The notes: generated by a model not told the origin, from the letters alone. A stretch of DNA of 64,000 nucleotides from Allohahella sp002354735 (GCF_047946665.1 NZ_CP172312.1:1302001-1366000); one strand, 5' to 3'; positions 52,613-62,055 are shown, counted from the stretch's first letter. Program-made: numbers and translations.

Positions 52613-53655
52613 CAGGCTTCTCCAGGCATGAGCAGCCATGCCAGCCGGTGGTAGATAAGGGTGGAACCAGCCAGTAAGACCGCGTACATACAGGCCAGCT
52701 TGAGCGCTGGTCGGATGGGGCCTGAACAGCTGTGAGCAAGCACTCGTGCCGGGCCGCAGATCATAAAGGTCAGCAGGATGGCGTGTAGCAGAAGGTGACC
52801 GAGAACCTCGCGAAACCCGAACAGGCTTGTGGTGAAAATCATCAAACCAGTCAGAACCAGTGCGCATGCGCGGGTCCAGAGTTGCGCAAGAAAGAAAAAT
52901 CCAAGGCTGAACTCGAACAGGGCCGCACCCTGAATGAAGAAGTCGTTGGGTAGTCCAAGCGCGAGATCAGGTCGAGCCTGGAGTATTTCCTCAGCCCAGT
53001 GCGGGTAGATGACTTTTTCCACCCCAACCCAGCACAGCGAGAATCCCGTCGTTCGGTAGAGAATGGTCAACGCACGTTGGAAGTCTGATGGATGCGTTCC
53101 GGCTCTGGTCATCCATAAAAATGCAGCTGAACCGAGTACGAATACGTAATCCAGCATGTGAAACAGGCCGAATTCATAGACCCCACTGAGGAACAACAAG
53201 CCCACACCAAAGGGAAAGAGAACGCTCAGGCGTGGAATCAGACTGATAGCGATTACCAAAAACTGGAGCGCCGAAATTTCGCCCAGCTCACATTTGAGCT
53301 CCGGCGCCAGTATCACCTCATGTTTCCAGCACAGTAATATAGTGATGGCCAGTGCCGAGAAGATAAGCGGGTACGCCCATGCTGGGCGCTGTAGCGTCGG
53401 GCTACCAGCGAATGGTCTGACCTGACTGGCACCCGTCCGATTTGCGATCCAGCACGCAGCGAAGACGGTTGCCAGAGCAGTGGCTGAGAGTATCAGCCAC
53501 TGAGTCCCTAGCAATGCCTCCCAGGCGACGGGATGTGCATGTGTATCGTAGGACGAGAACCACTTGACGTGAGATAGTGCCTGCTGCGGCGCAGCAGCTC
53601 CGAGCAGACCCAGCGCCAGTAAGCTTCGGCATCGGACAGGCCGGGCGTTACGCAT
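52612..53655 (-). CDS. Polytopic membrane protein with DoxX-like segments
   Basis: A 347-residue protein with about nine hydrophobic helices after an N-terminal signal-like segment. A stretch with CWVGVEKVIYPHWAEEILQARPDLALG followed by FFIQGAALFEFSLGFFFLAQLW resembles DoxX/DoxD-type membrane proteins. I cannot assign a function. Its stop overlaps the adaptor gene's ATG by one base and it begins 15 bp after the haloperoxidase-like gene, so it is part of the same transcript. Confidence 0.75.
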   Translation of the reverse strand: MRNARPVRCRSLLALGLLGAAAPQQALSHVKWFSSYDTHAHPVAWEALLGTQWLILSATALATVFAACWIANRTGASQVRPFAGSPTLQRPAWAYPLIFSALAITILLCWKHEVILAPELKCELGEISALQFLVIAISLIPRLSVLFPFGVGLLFLSGVYEFGLFHMLDYVFVLGSAAFLWMTRAGTHPSDFQRALTILYRTTGFSLCWVGVEKVIYPHWAEEILQARPDLALGLPNDFFIQGAALFEFSLGFFFLAQLWTRACALVLTGLMIFTTSLFGFREVLGHLLLHAILLTFMICGPARVLAHSCSGPIRPALKLACMYAVLLAGSTLIYHRLAWLLMPGEA

Positions 53656-53670
53656 GAGGGCGATACTGCG

Positions 53671-55107
53671 TCACTTGCCTCGATCTCTGAACAAGTGACT
53701 CGCTCTTTTCCAGACAAGCTCTCCGATTTCGCGCCCTACACGTCGGGCTTCCAAATCCCCATCTCGAAAATGAATGCCGCCGAAGCGTCGAGAGATACCT
53801 GCCTCGTCAGCCGCATCTGAAAATGTCGCGTAGGTCAGCTTCAGTCGATTCGCCGGTACCGTCCCTGGTTCGACGAATGAGCTGCCCGGTTCGAAGGTCA
53901 CGGCATATCCAAAGACATCGCTTCCAGTAAAGCGCCGCAGTACCTGAGCGGCTGATGCACTAAAGGAGCTATGTCCCGACACATACTCGGCAAAGGGCGG
54001 CGTCACGAAATTCTCTGCCTGATAAGGCCGCCACGTCTCGCCAAGAATTGGCCTCGTGCCCAGGTCGCGACCGGCCCAGGCCTCGATCATCTGGCCTTTG
54101 AACAGGTAATGAATAGCAGAGATGGGACGAACGTAATCAAATTCCCGCTTTGCCCACCACGCCCAGATTCCTGCATCCATAACCGCATTATTCAGCGCGA
54201 AGAATAGCTTGGCGTCTTGATCGAGCGTGTGCTGGTCCCGCCGGGAAACGTGCTGTGCGAGGAGGTTCCAGTGGCCTGGCGGTGTCTCGGAATGAGGCCC
54301 ATCCGCCCAGTACTCGGCTTTTACTTTCTGCGTATCGGTGAGATGGGCACTATAGCTGATGACCTCCCGTGCCTGTTCGAGGAATTCCCTGCTGCCATAT
54401 TTCGCCGGCTTTTTAAGTTTGAACTTCTTGGGGCTGTTGAAGCTGAAGGGCTTGACCCTGCCCCAGTGTGGCGCCAGGAAGGTCTGCACCTTGTAACCGC
54501 CCTGCCCGTCAGCAACCCGGAGAGGCTGCCAATAGTTTGCATCGATGATGTCATCGGGTGTGTTGTAAGCCTTGTAGCCGGTATAGTCACTATAGGCACC
54601 AGGATGGAGGTCACCCAGTTGATTCGACCCGTCTCGATGTCGCTTCTCTAGAACTGCCGCGCAAGCAATGAGACCGACACCTGCAGCGCTTTCAAGGTCG
54701 ACCTTATGGCTATCGGCCGGATCGTAGCCTAACGCTGACATGAGTGTGTCGAACTTTGCCTGCTGTCCCGGGAAGAGATCTATCGCAGCGCTGTAAGCGG
54801 CGAAGCTGATAGCCTGCCGCTTGTTCTCGTCAGTTCTTTCGCCTCGCGGGCGGCGCAGTGCAGCGCCCAATTCAGTACCGACTGCCCTGTCATCGAATGC
54901 CGCCCAGGCGTCGTACATGCAGGTATGGGTAATTGCCAGTGAGCGGGCGACCATGGGCGGCCCCGGGTTATCATGTCGCACGGCTTGCAGTAGGACTTCA
55001 TTCCACTGGATGATGACATTCTTTGTCTCTGCTTGCGCTGGCAGAGCGATAAGGCTGGCTGCCATAGCTATAGCTGGCCATCTCGTTCGTTCTAGTATTA
55101 TTTTCAT
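53671..55107 (-). CDS. Vanadium-dependent haloperoxidase-like (PAP2 superfamily) protein
   Basis: A 478-residue exported protein with a signal peptide (MKIILERTRWPAIAMAASLI, cleavage near AQAE). The oxyanion site motifs of vanadium haloperoxidases and class A acid phosphatases are all visible: K-x6-RP in KREFDYVRPIS, SGH in AEYVSGHSSFSAS, and SRRFGGIHFRDGD with the vanadate-ligating His. It could halogenate substrates with peroxide or act as a phosphatase; the motifs do not separate the two. Its place between a PPTase gene and an exporter operon suggests a tailoring role in a biosynthetic pathway. Confidence 0.86.
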   Translation of the reverse strand: MKIILERTRWPAIAMAASLIALPAQAETKNVIIQWNEVLLQAVRHDNPGPPMVARSLAITHTCMYDAWAAFDDRAVGTELGAALRRPRGERTDENKRQAISFAAYSAAIDLFPGQQAKFDTLMSALGYDPADSHKVDLESAAGVGLIACAAVLEKRHRDGSNQLGDLHPGAYSDYTGYKAYNTPDDIIDANYWQPLRVADGQGGYKVQTFLAPHWGRVKPFSFNSPKKFKLKKPAKYGSREFLEQAREVISYSAHLTDTQKVKAEYWADGPHSETPPGHWNLLAQHVSRRDQHTLDQDAKLFFALNNAVMDAGIWAWWAKREFDYVRPISAIHYLFKGQMIEAWAGRDLGTRPILGETWRPYQAENFVTPPFAEYVSGHSSFSASAAQVLRRFTGSDVFGYAVTFEPGSSFVEPGTVPANRLKLTYATFSDAADEAGISRRFGGIHFRDGDLEARRVGREIGELVWKRASHLFRDRGK

Positions 55108-55164
55108 GATCTTCCTGACTCCATTGTTATTGAGCGCTTTTCGAATGCGCAGCGCTTCGGCGCT

Positions 55165-55935
55165 TCAAGCCTTGGGCCAGGTATGGGCTCTGGCCGCCTG
55201 AAAGCTGATTCGGTACCATCCAAGGCGTGCCTGAGCCGTGGCCAGTGCGATAGCCAGGGAGTGGGCGCTAGGCAGAAATTGCTGATGGAAGCTCCAACCG
55301 GCCAACTGCCGCTTTGTTTCGACAATTTGAAGCCTCAGCGCCTGATCTACCTTTTGGAACTTCAGTTGACGGAAGGGCAATGCCATGCCCAGCCCCATCC
55401 CTTTAGTCACGGCCTCCTTCAGGGTCCACTCTGCGTAGAATCGATGCGGACTGGACGCCGAGCCCAGAAACGGCCTGGTCAGGGGGGGCATGTACTCAGC
55501 ATCAATTCCGCCATCCATGCCCTGAAACACCATGATGGCAACCAGTCCTGGCGTGTGAGTCACACTGAAACGCAAAGCCCTTGTTGTCTCATCGCCGTTA
55601 GTGATTACTGGTCGTCCGTAAGTCGTTCGGCCGAATGTCCATTTGCTCGGCATGCAATCCAGATAGCGTGAAAGAACAAGACGGCGCAATCCAAGTGATA
55701 GCAGCTCCAAATCCCCCCGCCCGTGGGCCTGGAGCCGATAAATCCGCTGACGCTCACCGTGATCAAGGAGCGCCAGCAGTCGGCATGTATCCCGGGCCTG
55801 TAGCGGGCGGACCGCCTCGCAAAGCCAAATATGAGCCTGTTCTGTGCCGGCTCGAGTCGGCACCGGGAGCGATCCGCAGCCTGCAAACAATGCGGACATA
55901 GGCACTGCCCTTCGCACCTCATCTTCACCAGCCAT
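55165..55935 (-). CDS. 4'-phosphopantetheinyl transferase (Sfp superfamily)
   Basis: A 256-residue protein with the Sfp-type motifs FSVTHTPGLVAI, GGIDAEY (the Mg-binding Asp-x-Glu) and WTLKEAVTKGMGLGM. It transfers phosphopantetheine from CoA to carrier proteins of polyketide, nonribosomal peptide or special fatty acid pathways. The 23-bp spacing behind the acyl-CoA dehydrogenase-like gene places it within the operon, although no carrier protein is visible in the window. An internal ATG at 55899 is an alternative start. Confidence 0.88.
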   Translation of the reverse strand: MAGEDEVRRAVPMSALFAGCGSLPVPTRAGTEQAHIWLCEAVRPLQARDTCRLLALLDHGERQRIYRLQAHGRGDLELLSLGLRRLVLSRYLDCMPSKWTFGRTTYGRPVITNGDETTRALRFSVTHTPGLVAIMVFQGMDGGIDAEYMPPLTRPFLGSASSPHRFYAEWTLKEAVTKGMGLGMALPFRQLKFQKVDQALRLQIVETKRQLAGWSFHQQFLPSAHSLAIALATAQARLGWYRISFQAARAHTWPKA

Positions 55936-55958
55936 CTGAGTAAAACTGTCTGGCTCGT

Positions 55959-57095
55959 CTACACCATTTGTAGAGCCTCGCCGAGCATGTAACCATCAAT
56001 AGCCTGAGCAATGGACAAGCGCGATGGTGGATGAAACGCCAGGGGTGCACAGCATGCCAGGCTGTATTCCAGTGTTGGGTCGCTGATGAAGTTCATTCCG
56101 CCCATTAACTCAGTTCCGAGAAAGGCGATCTGCCCTAACTGCTGCTGTATGCCATACCGGACGAGCAGAACCCTGGCTACCAGAGCTTCGCTGTCCAGCT
56201 CGGGCGAAGCCTGGCTCTGCATCTCGAACGCGATGCCTCGAAGTGCAGCAGCGCCTGTTTCAATGAGAGAAAGCAGGCGTGTACGCTCTTCCGCAGTGGT
56301 GCGCCGCTGGTCATAAATCTTTTCCATGATGCCGCTGGCAATACCGAGATAACTTGCGGTTATCAGCAGTTCGAACCACAGGAAGCCGCCGGCCTCCACC
56401 GCATCAAGAGGCACTTCGGCTTCCGGCAGAAAGAGGTTATGCGGCTCGATGATGACATTCCTCAACCGGACCTCCTGACTCTGCGCACCGGCGAGCGCGC
56501 TGACCTGCCAGAATGGCGAACGCTCAATGCCTGAGCTGGTAGCCGGTATGATTGCAATTGCGCGCTGCCCCAGCTCGCCATCCTTGTCGACCAGCCGAAC
56601 ACTGGCGGTCAGATAATTCATGGAAGCTGACACGCTGCAGGGCTTCTTGCAGCCATTGATTCGGTAGCCACCATCTACAGCTTCAGCGCTCATGGACGGC
56701 TCGAGAATATTGGCGCCGCTCCTGCCTTCAGCAAATCCGGAGGCCAGATAGAGGTTGTCCTGCGCAATTTCCTGCAGGTAACGTCGAGTCGCATCGCCGT
56801 AGAATGCGTATTCCGCAAGAAACGCGACGGTGAAATCATGCATTGTCGCGGCAATCGCAAGAGATGGAGACAGCAGGCCGAGTGCCCGATGCACGGCAAC
56901 CGCGTCCACGGCTGTCGCACCTTTGCCACCATACGTTTTGGGGACAAGTAAGGCCGGCCCGCCGAACTCGCGATACGTTTCAACCACGACACTGCCATTG
57001 CTCTCCCGCTGGCTGAAATCCATGCTGCGTAAGCGATCTTCCAAACCGGGAAAGTAGGTATTCAGAACCTGACGTTCATGTTTCATGAAATTCAT
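55959..57095 (-). CDS. Acyl-CoA/acyl-ACP dehydrogenase-like protein
   Basis: A 378-residue protein of the acyl-CoA dehydrogenase fold: an N-terminal helical domain (ETYREFGGPALLVPKTYGGKG), a beta domain with ASGFAEGRSGANIL and INGCKKPCSVSASM, and C-terminal helices (ISDPTLEYSLACCAPLAFHP). It diverges strongly from FadE enzymes and the usual catalytic Glu context is not evident; such variants are common in natural-product clusters, where they act on carrier-bound acids. A strong ribosome site (GAGGAGAGGAG) precedes the ATG. It is 30 bp from the ICMT-like gene and 23 bp from the PPTase gene. Confidence 0.8.
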   Translation of the reverse strand: MNFMKHERQVLNTYFPGLEDRLRSMDFSQRESNGSVVVETYREFGGPALLVPKTYGGKGATAVDAVAVHRALGLLSPSLAIAATMHDFTVAFLAEYAFYGDATRRYLQEIAQDNLYLASGFAEGRSGANILEPSMSAEAVDGGYRINGCKKPCSVSASMNYLTASVRLVDKDGELGQRAIAIIPATSSGIERSPFWQVSALAGAQSQEVRLRNVIIEPHNLFLPEAEVPLDAVEAGGFLWFELLITASYLGIASGIMEKIYDQRRTTAEERTRLLSLIETGAAALRGIAFEMQSQASPELDSEALVARVLLVRYGIQQQLGQIAFLGTELMGGMNFISDPTLEYSLACCAPLAFHPPSRLSIAQAIDGYMLGEALQMV

Positions 57096-57125
57096 GGGAA
57101 TCTCCTCTCCTCGAGTTAAGCTGCT

Positions 57126-57761
57126 CTACCAAACGTAGGGAATCAGGGTCTTGACCGAGCGACCATACTGCTCGTAGTCGGCCCCGAGCTTGCTTCGCAG
57201 CTCCGCTTCTTCGTATTTGATGCGACGGCTATAGGCGATGAACTGCAGTACTACCGAAATCGCGAGTGCGACCCAGGAGTGCAACATGAGCGGAATGGCG
57301 CTGTAGAGCATCCAGGCGCCGGTGTAACCGGGATGACGAACGAGTCGATAGGGACCATCGGTAATAACCTTATGATCTTCGTAAACTGTAATGTGCCAGG
57401 TGAAATGCCGGCCAAGGGTAATGAAGGCCCAGGTGCGCAAGCCGAAGCCCATAAGGGCAAGGATGAGTCCGACCGACGTAATGTTGTCCCATACGAAGGC
57501 TTCCGGAAATCGGAAATAAGCCGCTTCGGCAACCGAGACTACCATTGCGGTGTAGACCGACCACACAATCTGAGTGGCGGTGCCGTGGTCCCTTTCCGGC
57601 ACCTTTCTGTCGACCGGTTTATAGGCTGGTTGCCAAAGGCAGGCAGCCACAACGATGGCGAATATCAACCAGAGTTGGGGGTAGTTCCAGGTTTCGATAT
57701 TGCCTGCCGCAACACCGAGAAAGAGAATGAACGGCACAATAATGGCTATCAGGTATTTCAT
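57126..57761 (-). CDS. Isoprenylcysteine methyltransferase-like membrane protein
   Basis: A 211-residue protein with about five hydrophobic helices and the ICMT/PEMT C-terminal signature: GPYRLVRHPGYTGAWMLY, followed by RIKYEEAELRSKLGADYEQY near the end. Members methylate lipid-like or small substrates with S-adenosylmethionine at the membrane. Bacteria have no prenyl-cysteine proteins of the eukaryotic kind, so here it probably methylates a pathway intermediate. The ATG at 57761 has AGGATAGGA before it and overlaps the stop of the MmgE/PrpD gene by 4 bp. Confidence 0.83.
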   Translation of the reverse strand: MKYLIAIIVPFILFLGVAAGNIETWNYPQLWLIFAIVVAACLWQPAYKPVDRKVPERDHGTATQIVWSVYTAMVVSVAEAAYFRFPEAFVWDNITSVGLILALMGFGLRTWAFITLGRHFTWHITVYEDHKVITDGPYRLVRHPGYTGAWMLYSAIPLMLHSWVALAISVVLQFIAYSRRIKYEEAELRSKLGADYEQYGRSVKTLIPYVW

Positions 57762-59362
57762 GATCCTATCCTCTGGTTGTTGTATTTCGTAGTAGATAAC
57801 TGATATGCACTGATGCGCTGCAAATCGGCAGGCGTTGCCGATTCCAGCCTCTCGAGTAATGCCCAGCACTCACTGATCAGTTCGCCGTCGAAGACGGGCT
57901 GGGCACAGCGGAAAAATTTGTCCCGCATCAACTGACGAATACTCTTCCAGTCACCATCTCCGGCGAACCCGCGCGGAATCGACCTCTTCGCTGAGGTCGA
58001 TTTTCCACTGGAAAGAAGAATGTTGACCTCGCTACCAAGCGGCTTTGTAAGCCTGCTCAGGTCGGGCGGTCCTTGCCGTCGGGCACTGAACCAGGCGAGG
58101 CCGAGGTCAATAGTTCGCAAATGGGTTTTCAAGGCGCCCTCGCCGTGGAAAACCAGGCGGTTGAAATCCCTTAGAAAAGCTCTGGCGACTGGCCAGGATG
58201 CGGTACTGAGCGCTATTCCGAGCGGTATTCCGGTAAAAAGGGAGCGCCGCGTCTGCTCTCGTGAGTGTCGGATTCGGACTTTTTCAACAAGGCGCCACAG
58301 CCTTGGGTCCTGAAGCCGTGGCGCACAATAGTTCTCGGTGCTGAACTCACCGTGCAAGAGGGTGGATGCCACTACGAATGCGGGGGAGAAACTCAAGGTG
58401 GCAATACTGGAACCAGGCCCGACCAGGTATGGCTGGGTTAGACGGTCCACCCCGAAGGTGAACATACTGGCTTCAACCGTGATGGATCGCACCTTCTCCA
58501 CATCAACTGGTGCATGCCCAAGGATATCCAGAACACAGTCGACTGCTGCACTGATATACCCGCAGCACGGATAAGGCTTGAAACTGTTGGTGTTTGTAAA
58601 CCAGCGCTCACCCAAGCCTCCAATCAGATCTGACTGAACATGCGGTGCATGCAGGCTGAGAAATCCACTGGCTCCTGTTACGGCATCAACGGCGCTCTGC
58701 AAGCCAGCATGAACACAGTCAATCGCTTCCCACCCTACCCGCACGGGCCAGGCGGCGCAGAAAAACTTGGCATCCGACCCGAGAAATGCCGGTAAGCTGA
58801 GCTTTCCGGGACTCGCCAGGGCAAATGCTATGGCTTGGCGCATCTGGTCGGCAGACAGTTTCTCGAATTTGGCTCGAGCAACGGCGGCGCCTATCAGATG
58901 GAGGTGGGAAGCCATCTGACCTCGGGTCTGACCGAGTGCACAGGCAATGTTGAACCGGGCAGCTATCTCGTTGGCGACGACCTGTGCCAGAATGAAATCC
59001 TGGCCGCTCGCGCCTCGGGTCAGTGCGAGCACGAGCGGAACGGTCACGCTTGAATGACCGGTATGACCGCCCAACATGACATCATCGTAGTCGTGAATCA
59101 TTGACCAGCTGGACAGTAGGAAGGCAGCTTTAACTGGATCCGAAGGCAGCTGCTGAGCCTTACGCTTTCGTGCTGGTCGTACCGGACTAACGCCGCATGC
59201 GACGGCGATCTTCTTGCCCTCTACACTCGCGTACCCTGCGATCATTGCAGCGAGCATCGACGCAATCTGATTCTTCGCAGACTCAACTACCGACTGCGGC
59301 AAGTCCTGGTATGTCAACTTGACGGCCCAATCGGCACTCGTTTCAAACCAGTCGTTTCCCAT
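57758..59362 (-). CDS. MmgE/PrpD-family protein
   Basis: A 534-residue protein of the MmgE/PrpD family, whose best-known member dehydrates 2-methylcitrate. Visible family features are SWSMIHDYDDVMLGGHTGHSSV near residues 90-112 (His/Asp-rich active region), ACALGQTRGQMASHLHLIGAAVA, and FKPYPCCGYISAAVDCVLDI. There are no prpB/prpC genes nearby, so a methylcitrate role is unlikely; related proteins act as dehydratases or isomerases in itaconate and other pathways. It is co-transcribed with the ICMT-like gene (4-bp overlap). A 147-bp tandem repeat lies upstream of its start. Confidence 0.82.
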   Translation of the reverse strand: MGNDWFETSADWAVKLTYQDLPQSVVESAKNQIASMLAAMIAGYASVEGKKIAVACGVSPVRPARKRKAQQLPSDPVKAAFLLSSWSMIHDYDDVMLGGHTGHSSVTVPLVLALTRGASGQDFILAQVVANEIAARFNIACALGQTRGQMASHLHLIGAAVARAKFEKLSADQMRQAIAFALASPGKLSLPAFLGSDAKFFCAAWPVRVGWEAIDCVHAGLQSAVDAVTGASGFLSLHAPHVQSDLIGGLGERWFTNTNSFKPYPCCGYISAAVDCVLDILGHAPVDVEKVRSITVEASMFTFGVDRLTQPYLVGPGSSIATLSFSPAFVVASTLLHGEFSTENYCAPRLQDPRLWRLVEKVRIRHSREQTRRSLFTGIPLGIALSTASWPVARAFLRDFNRLVFHGEGALKTHLRTIDLGLAWFSARRQGPPDLSRLTKPLGSEVNILLSSGKSTSAKRSIPRGFAGDGDWKSIRQLMRDKFFRCAQPVFDGELISECWALLERLESATPADLQRISAYQLSTTKYNNQRIGS

Positions 59363-59892
59363 TCGCTTCCAATCCCGTTATGCAGCTTCCGAATGAAGAC
59401 TGCCTGATCCCTGGGGCTAAACTGCATGCTCCGACTTCGACGAGGCACCATGGCGCCGCTTCCGATTTGGAGCCCCTCCAAAGGACTCTCACCTTCGTTG
59501 CGCTCCATACGCGGGAGCTGCATCAATACCAATGCTTGAGGGGCATAAACCTGTATTACTGCCGGCAACCGCCGACCGTCATTCCAATGCCGGCACTCTG
59601 CGCCAGCGTTTAATTGGAGCCCCCCCAAAGGACTCTCACCTTCGTTGCGCTCCATACGCGGGAGCTGCATCAATACCAATGCTTGAGGGGCATAAACCTG
59701 TATTACTGCCGGCAACCGCCGACCGTCATTCCAATGCCGGCACTCTGCGCCAGCGTTTAATTGGAGCCCCCCCAAAGGACTCTCACCTTCGTTGCGCTCC
59801 ATACGTGGGAGCTGCATCAATACCAATGCTTGAGGGGCATAAACCTGTATTACTGCCGGCAACCGCCGGCACATCTTGTTCCTACTGTTGGG
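59363..59892. other. Intergenic stretch within the minus-strand cluster, mostly tandem repeat
   Basis: There are 530 bases between the SDR-hydrolase and MmgE/PrpD genes. Bases 59467-59868 are the 147-bp tandem repeat. The about 100 bases next to the MmgE/PrpD start show no clear promoter. Open frames through the repeats on both strands exist because 147 is a multiple of three. Confidence 0.6.
59467..59868. repeat. 147-bp tandem repeat, 2.7 copies
   Basis: Copies start at 59467, 59614 and 59761; the last stops after 108 bases. Only a few bases differ among copies (for example a T/C change in the opening hairpin and one G/T in the third). Each unit opens with TTGGAG...CTCCAA or its variant and contains GCTCC...GGAGC and other short inverted repeats, so the transcript would fold repeatedly. 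Both strands are open in one frame (49 codons per unit), but the encoded peptide shows no recognisable fold. Confidence 0.9.
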
Positions 59893-62055
59893 TTAGCCCA
59901 GGACTGGCTTGACCTGGCGCGCTACCACGACCTCAACCGCACTTCCGGATTTTTCGGGGCAGTCCGCCTTGGTGGTCTTTTTCCGCGCGAACGGTAAGGG
60001 CGTTGATTCAGCCTTTGCCGGCACCGGTCCCATAGCGCGCTTATAGTTTGGATACCATCCCAGTCGAGGCGACTCCAACGGCAGAGCTGGCTCTCGCCCT
60101 GCCGCGCTTATGAACTCGTCGATTTTGGCTGCGATCACATCCGGCAACTCTTCGTAGACATCCAGGCCGGTATAGGGAATCAACTCAATCGACCCTCTTT
60201 CGGTAAGGTCTTCTATCGTCTGCGCGCAGCGTGACAGCGAGCCCAGGTGGTTTTCGCATGACCAGACAATTTTCAGGGGCGAAGCAATATCAGCCAGGTC
60301 GGGAATTTTTTCGGCACTACATCCGTGAAGAAGAAAGTGACAGAATTGCTCAAACTGTTGTGCACTACCGAAGACATTTTTCTTGAACAGGTTGATTCGC
60401 TGCTCAGTCAGACGCTCCGGACGGTAGATCAGCTGTCTGAGATTCAATGTCTTGGCCATGAGCCATTCAGAGCTGTTTTCCATCCGGAAAACCAGTTCCA
60501 GTCCTTTAGGTCGCTTCAGGATGAAACGGATTCCTGGCGCAATGATTTCACGCATTTCGCCAGGTCGATTTATTGGGTTGAAGAGCGTGAGGGATGCCAC
60601 CTGATCCGGCCAGCGGGACAGAAAATATTGGAGTACCGGTGCAGCTACGTCCGACGCCACCAGGTGGCACGGCACCTTCACACCCAGGTTAGACAGCAAG
60701 CCCTTAAGCAAAGCCGCCTGCTTGGGGATGTCTATGATGCCCTTCTGGTTGGGCTCTGAGAGCCCCATACCCAGCATACCGGTCAAAATGCAGCGGTATT
60801 CGCTTTTCAGTTGTTTGCAAACACCGAACCAGGACTCAGGACCGAGCAGGCCGGAGAGGAGAACGACTGGAACGCCTTCCCCGGTATCCCAGTACACCGT
60901 AAGGATGTCCTCTACTACGCTTTCCTGCCGGCCTTCAAGCTCATACACACCGAGCAGATTAAGCGACGCTGTCGCTTTTCGGGCCTGGCTCATCGATATA
61001 GCCGGTCGATGAGTGTTTAGCTGCACGGGCGGCCTGATTTCTGAGGTGCCTGGCAAAGAAAGCTTCAATTTCTGCAGAATTCTCGAGTAACGGTAGCTAT
61101 CGAAGTGTGTGTGCGAGTAGAGGTAGCCGTGAAGCGAGTCCTTTCTGAGCATGCTCAAGCCGCGTTCGCGGGCGAGCTGGCTTAAGGAGCTGGAAGCTGA
61201 ATACAGTATTTGGCTGCGGTAGACCGCTGGCGCCTGCTGCTCTGGACTGTGAGACAGGCAGGCCCGTAATTCAGGCAACTTGAGCGAGATTCCGGTTAGA
61301 TGCAGCGTGCCGTCGATGGTTGCCGGATTGAACACGCTCGATACAACAATGGTGATTAGATGATCGACTGGCGCGATGGGAAGGTTGGTCTCAGCGTCGC
61401 CGTAAATGCCACCTTCTTCTCCGTCAAGCAGCTTGGCAATTTCCTGGACAAGGCTTCGCTTCTCGATCATAAGACCTGTGCGGGTGTGTCCTGCTACCAG
61501 AGGAAGGCGATAGATCGTCGAGTGAAAGTCAGTAAAATATTGGCGTAGAAATGCTTCGGCACGATGTTGCGCCGCCTCAAATGAATTCCTGAATGTCTGG
61601 CCGCAATCGAAATCGAATTCGGTGAATGCCCCGTCACGGTCACCGGCAATAAAGACCGAGGAGAGATAATGCAGGCGCGACAGAAGGTTTCCGCTGAGCA
61701 ACAAACGAAGTTGTTTTAACGGTTGCAGGTAGAAGTAGTCCAGCTCAGCCTGGGACAGCTGGGGGTCGAAGCATTGGGCGACCAGAATAACGGCGTGCGC
61801 TTCATCTTTTAGGATACGCTTGAGCTCCGAAGGCAGACCCGCATCCTTCTCGGTATAGTCCACCGTCACCCAGTGTAGCCTCTCCACACCTGAGCTTTCG
61901 TGTCGCTCCAAATAAGCCATGACATCCTGCTCGGCGTTCGGATGCTTGACGTCATCCAGAGCCCAAACCTGTTCGGCAGAAGGATTCTGCAGCAATTGGG
62001 CCACAGCTTCTGCGCCCACTGTGGAGTGCGCTCCCCATATAATGATGTTTTTCAT
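59893..62055 (-). CDS. Fusion of SDR-type reductase and alpha/beta-hydrolase domains
   Basis: A 720-residue two-domain protein. Residues about 1-330 form an extended short-chain dehydrogenase/thioester-reductase-like NAD(P) domain, beginning IIIWGAHSTVGAEAVAQLL where GxxGxxG would be expected, with LHYLSSVFIAGD and IYRLPLVAGHTRTG. Residues about 390-670 form an alpha/beta hydrolase (VVLLSGLLGPESWFG, GLSEPNQKG). Its nucleophile elbow reads LVASDVAAP rather than GxSxG, so Asp may be the nucleophile as in dehalogenases, or the site is unusual. A charged tail follows. It overlaps the acyltransferase gene by 4 bp and precedes the repeat block. Confidence 0.75.
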   Translation of the reverse strand: MKNIIIWGAHSTVGAEAVAQLLQNPSAEQVWALDDVKHPNAEQDVMAYLERHESSGVERLHWVTVDYTEKDAGLPSELKRILKDEAHAVILVAQCFDPQLSQAELDYFYLQPLKQLRLLLSGNLLSRLHYLSSVFIAGDRDGAFTEFDFDCGQTFRNSFEAAQHRAEAFLRQYFTDFHSTIYRLPLVAGHTRTGLMIEKRSLVQEIAKLLDGEEGGIYGDAETNLPIAPVDHLITIVVSSVFNPATIDGTLHLTGISLKLPELRACLSHSPEQQAPAVYRSQILYSASSSLSQLARERGLSMLRKDSLHGYLYSHTHFDSYRYSRILQKLKLSLPGTSEIRPPVQLNTHRPAISMSQARKATASLNLLGVYELEGRQESVVEDILTVYWDTGEGVPVVLLSGLLGPESWFGVCKQLKSEYRCILTGMLGMGLSEPNQKGIIDIPKQAALLKGLLSNLGVKVPCHLVASDVAAPVLQYFLSRWPDQVASLTLFNPINRPGEMREIIAPGIRFILKRPKGLELVFRMENSSEWLMAKTLNLRQLIYRPERLTEQRINLFKKNVFGSAQQFEQFCHFLLHGCSAEKIPDLADIASPLKIVWSCENHLGSLSRCAQTIEDLTERGSIELIPYTGLDVYEELPDVIAAKIDEFISAAGREPALPLESPRLGWYPNYKRAMGPVPAKAESTPLPFARKKTTKADCPEKSGSAVEVVVARQVKPVLG

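Noticed and set aside
52613..52867. An 85-residue N-terminal extension of the RND adaptor
   Set aside because: It lies entirely inside the preceding gene, and a lipoprotein signal starts at the ATG at 52612.
59314..59874. A 186-codon frame through the 147-bp repeats, and frames on the opposite strand
   Set aside because: They exist because the repeat unit is a multiple of three; the peptides have no recognisable fold and both strands are equally open.
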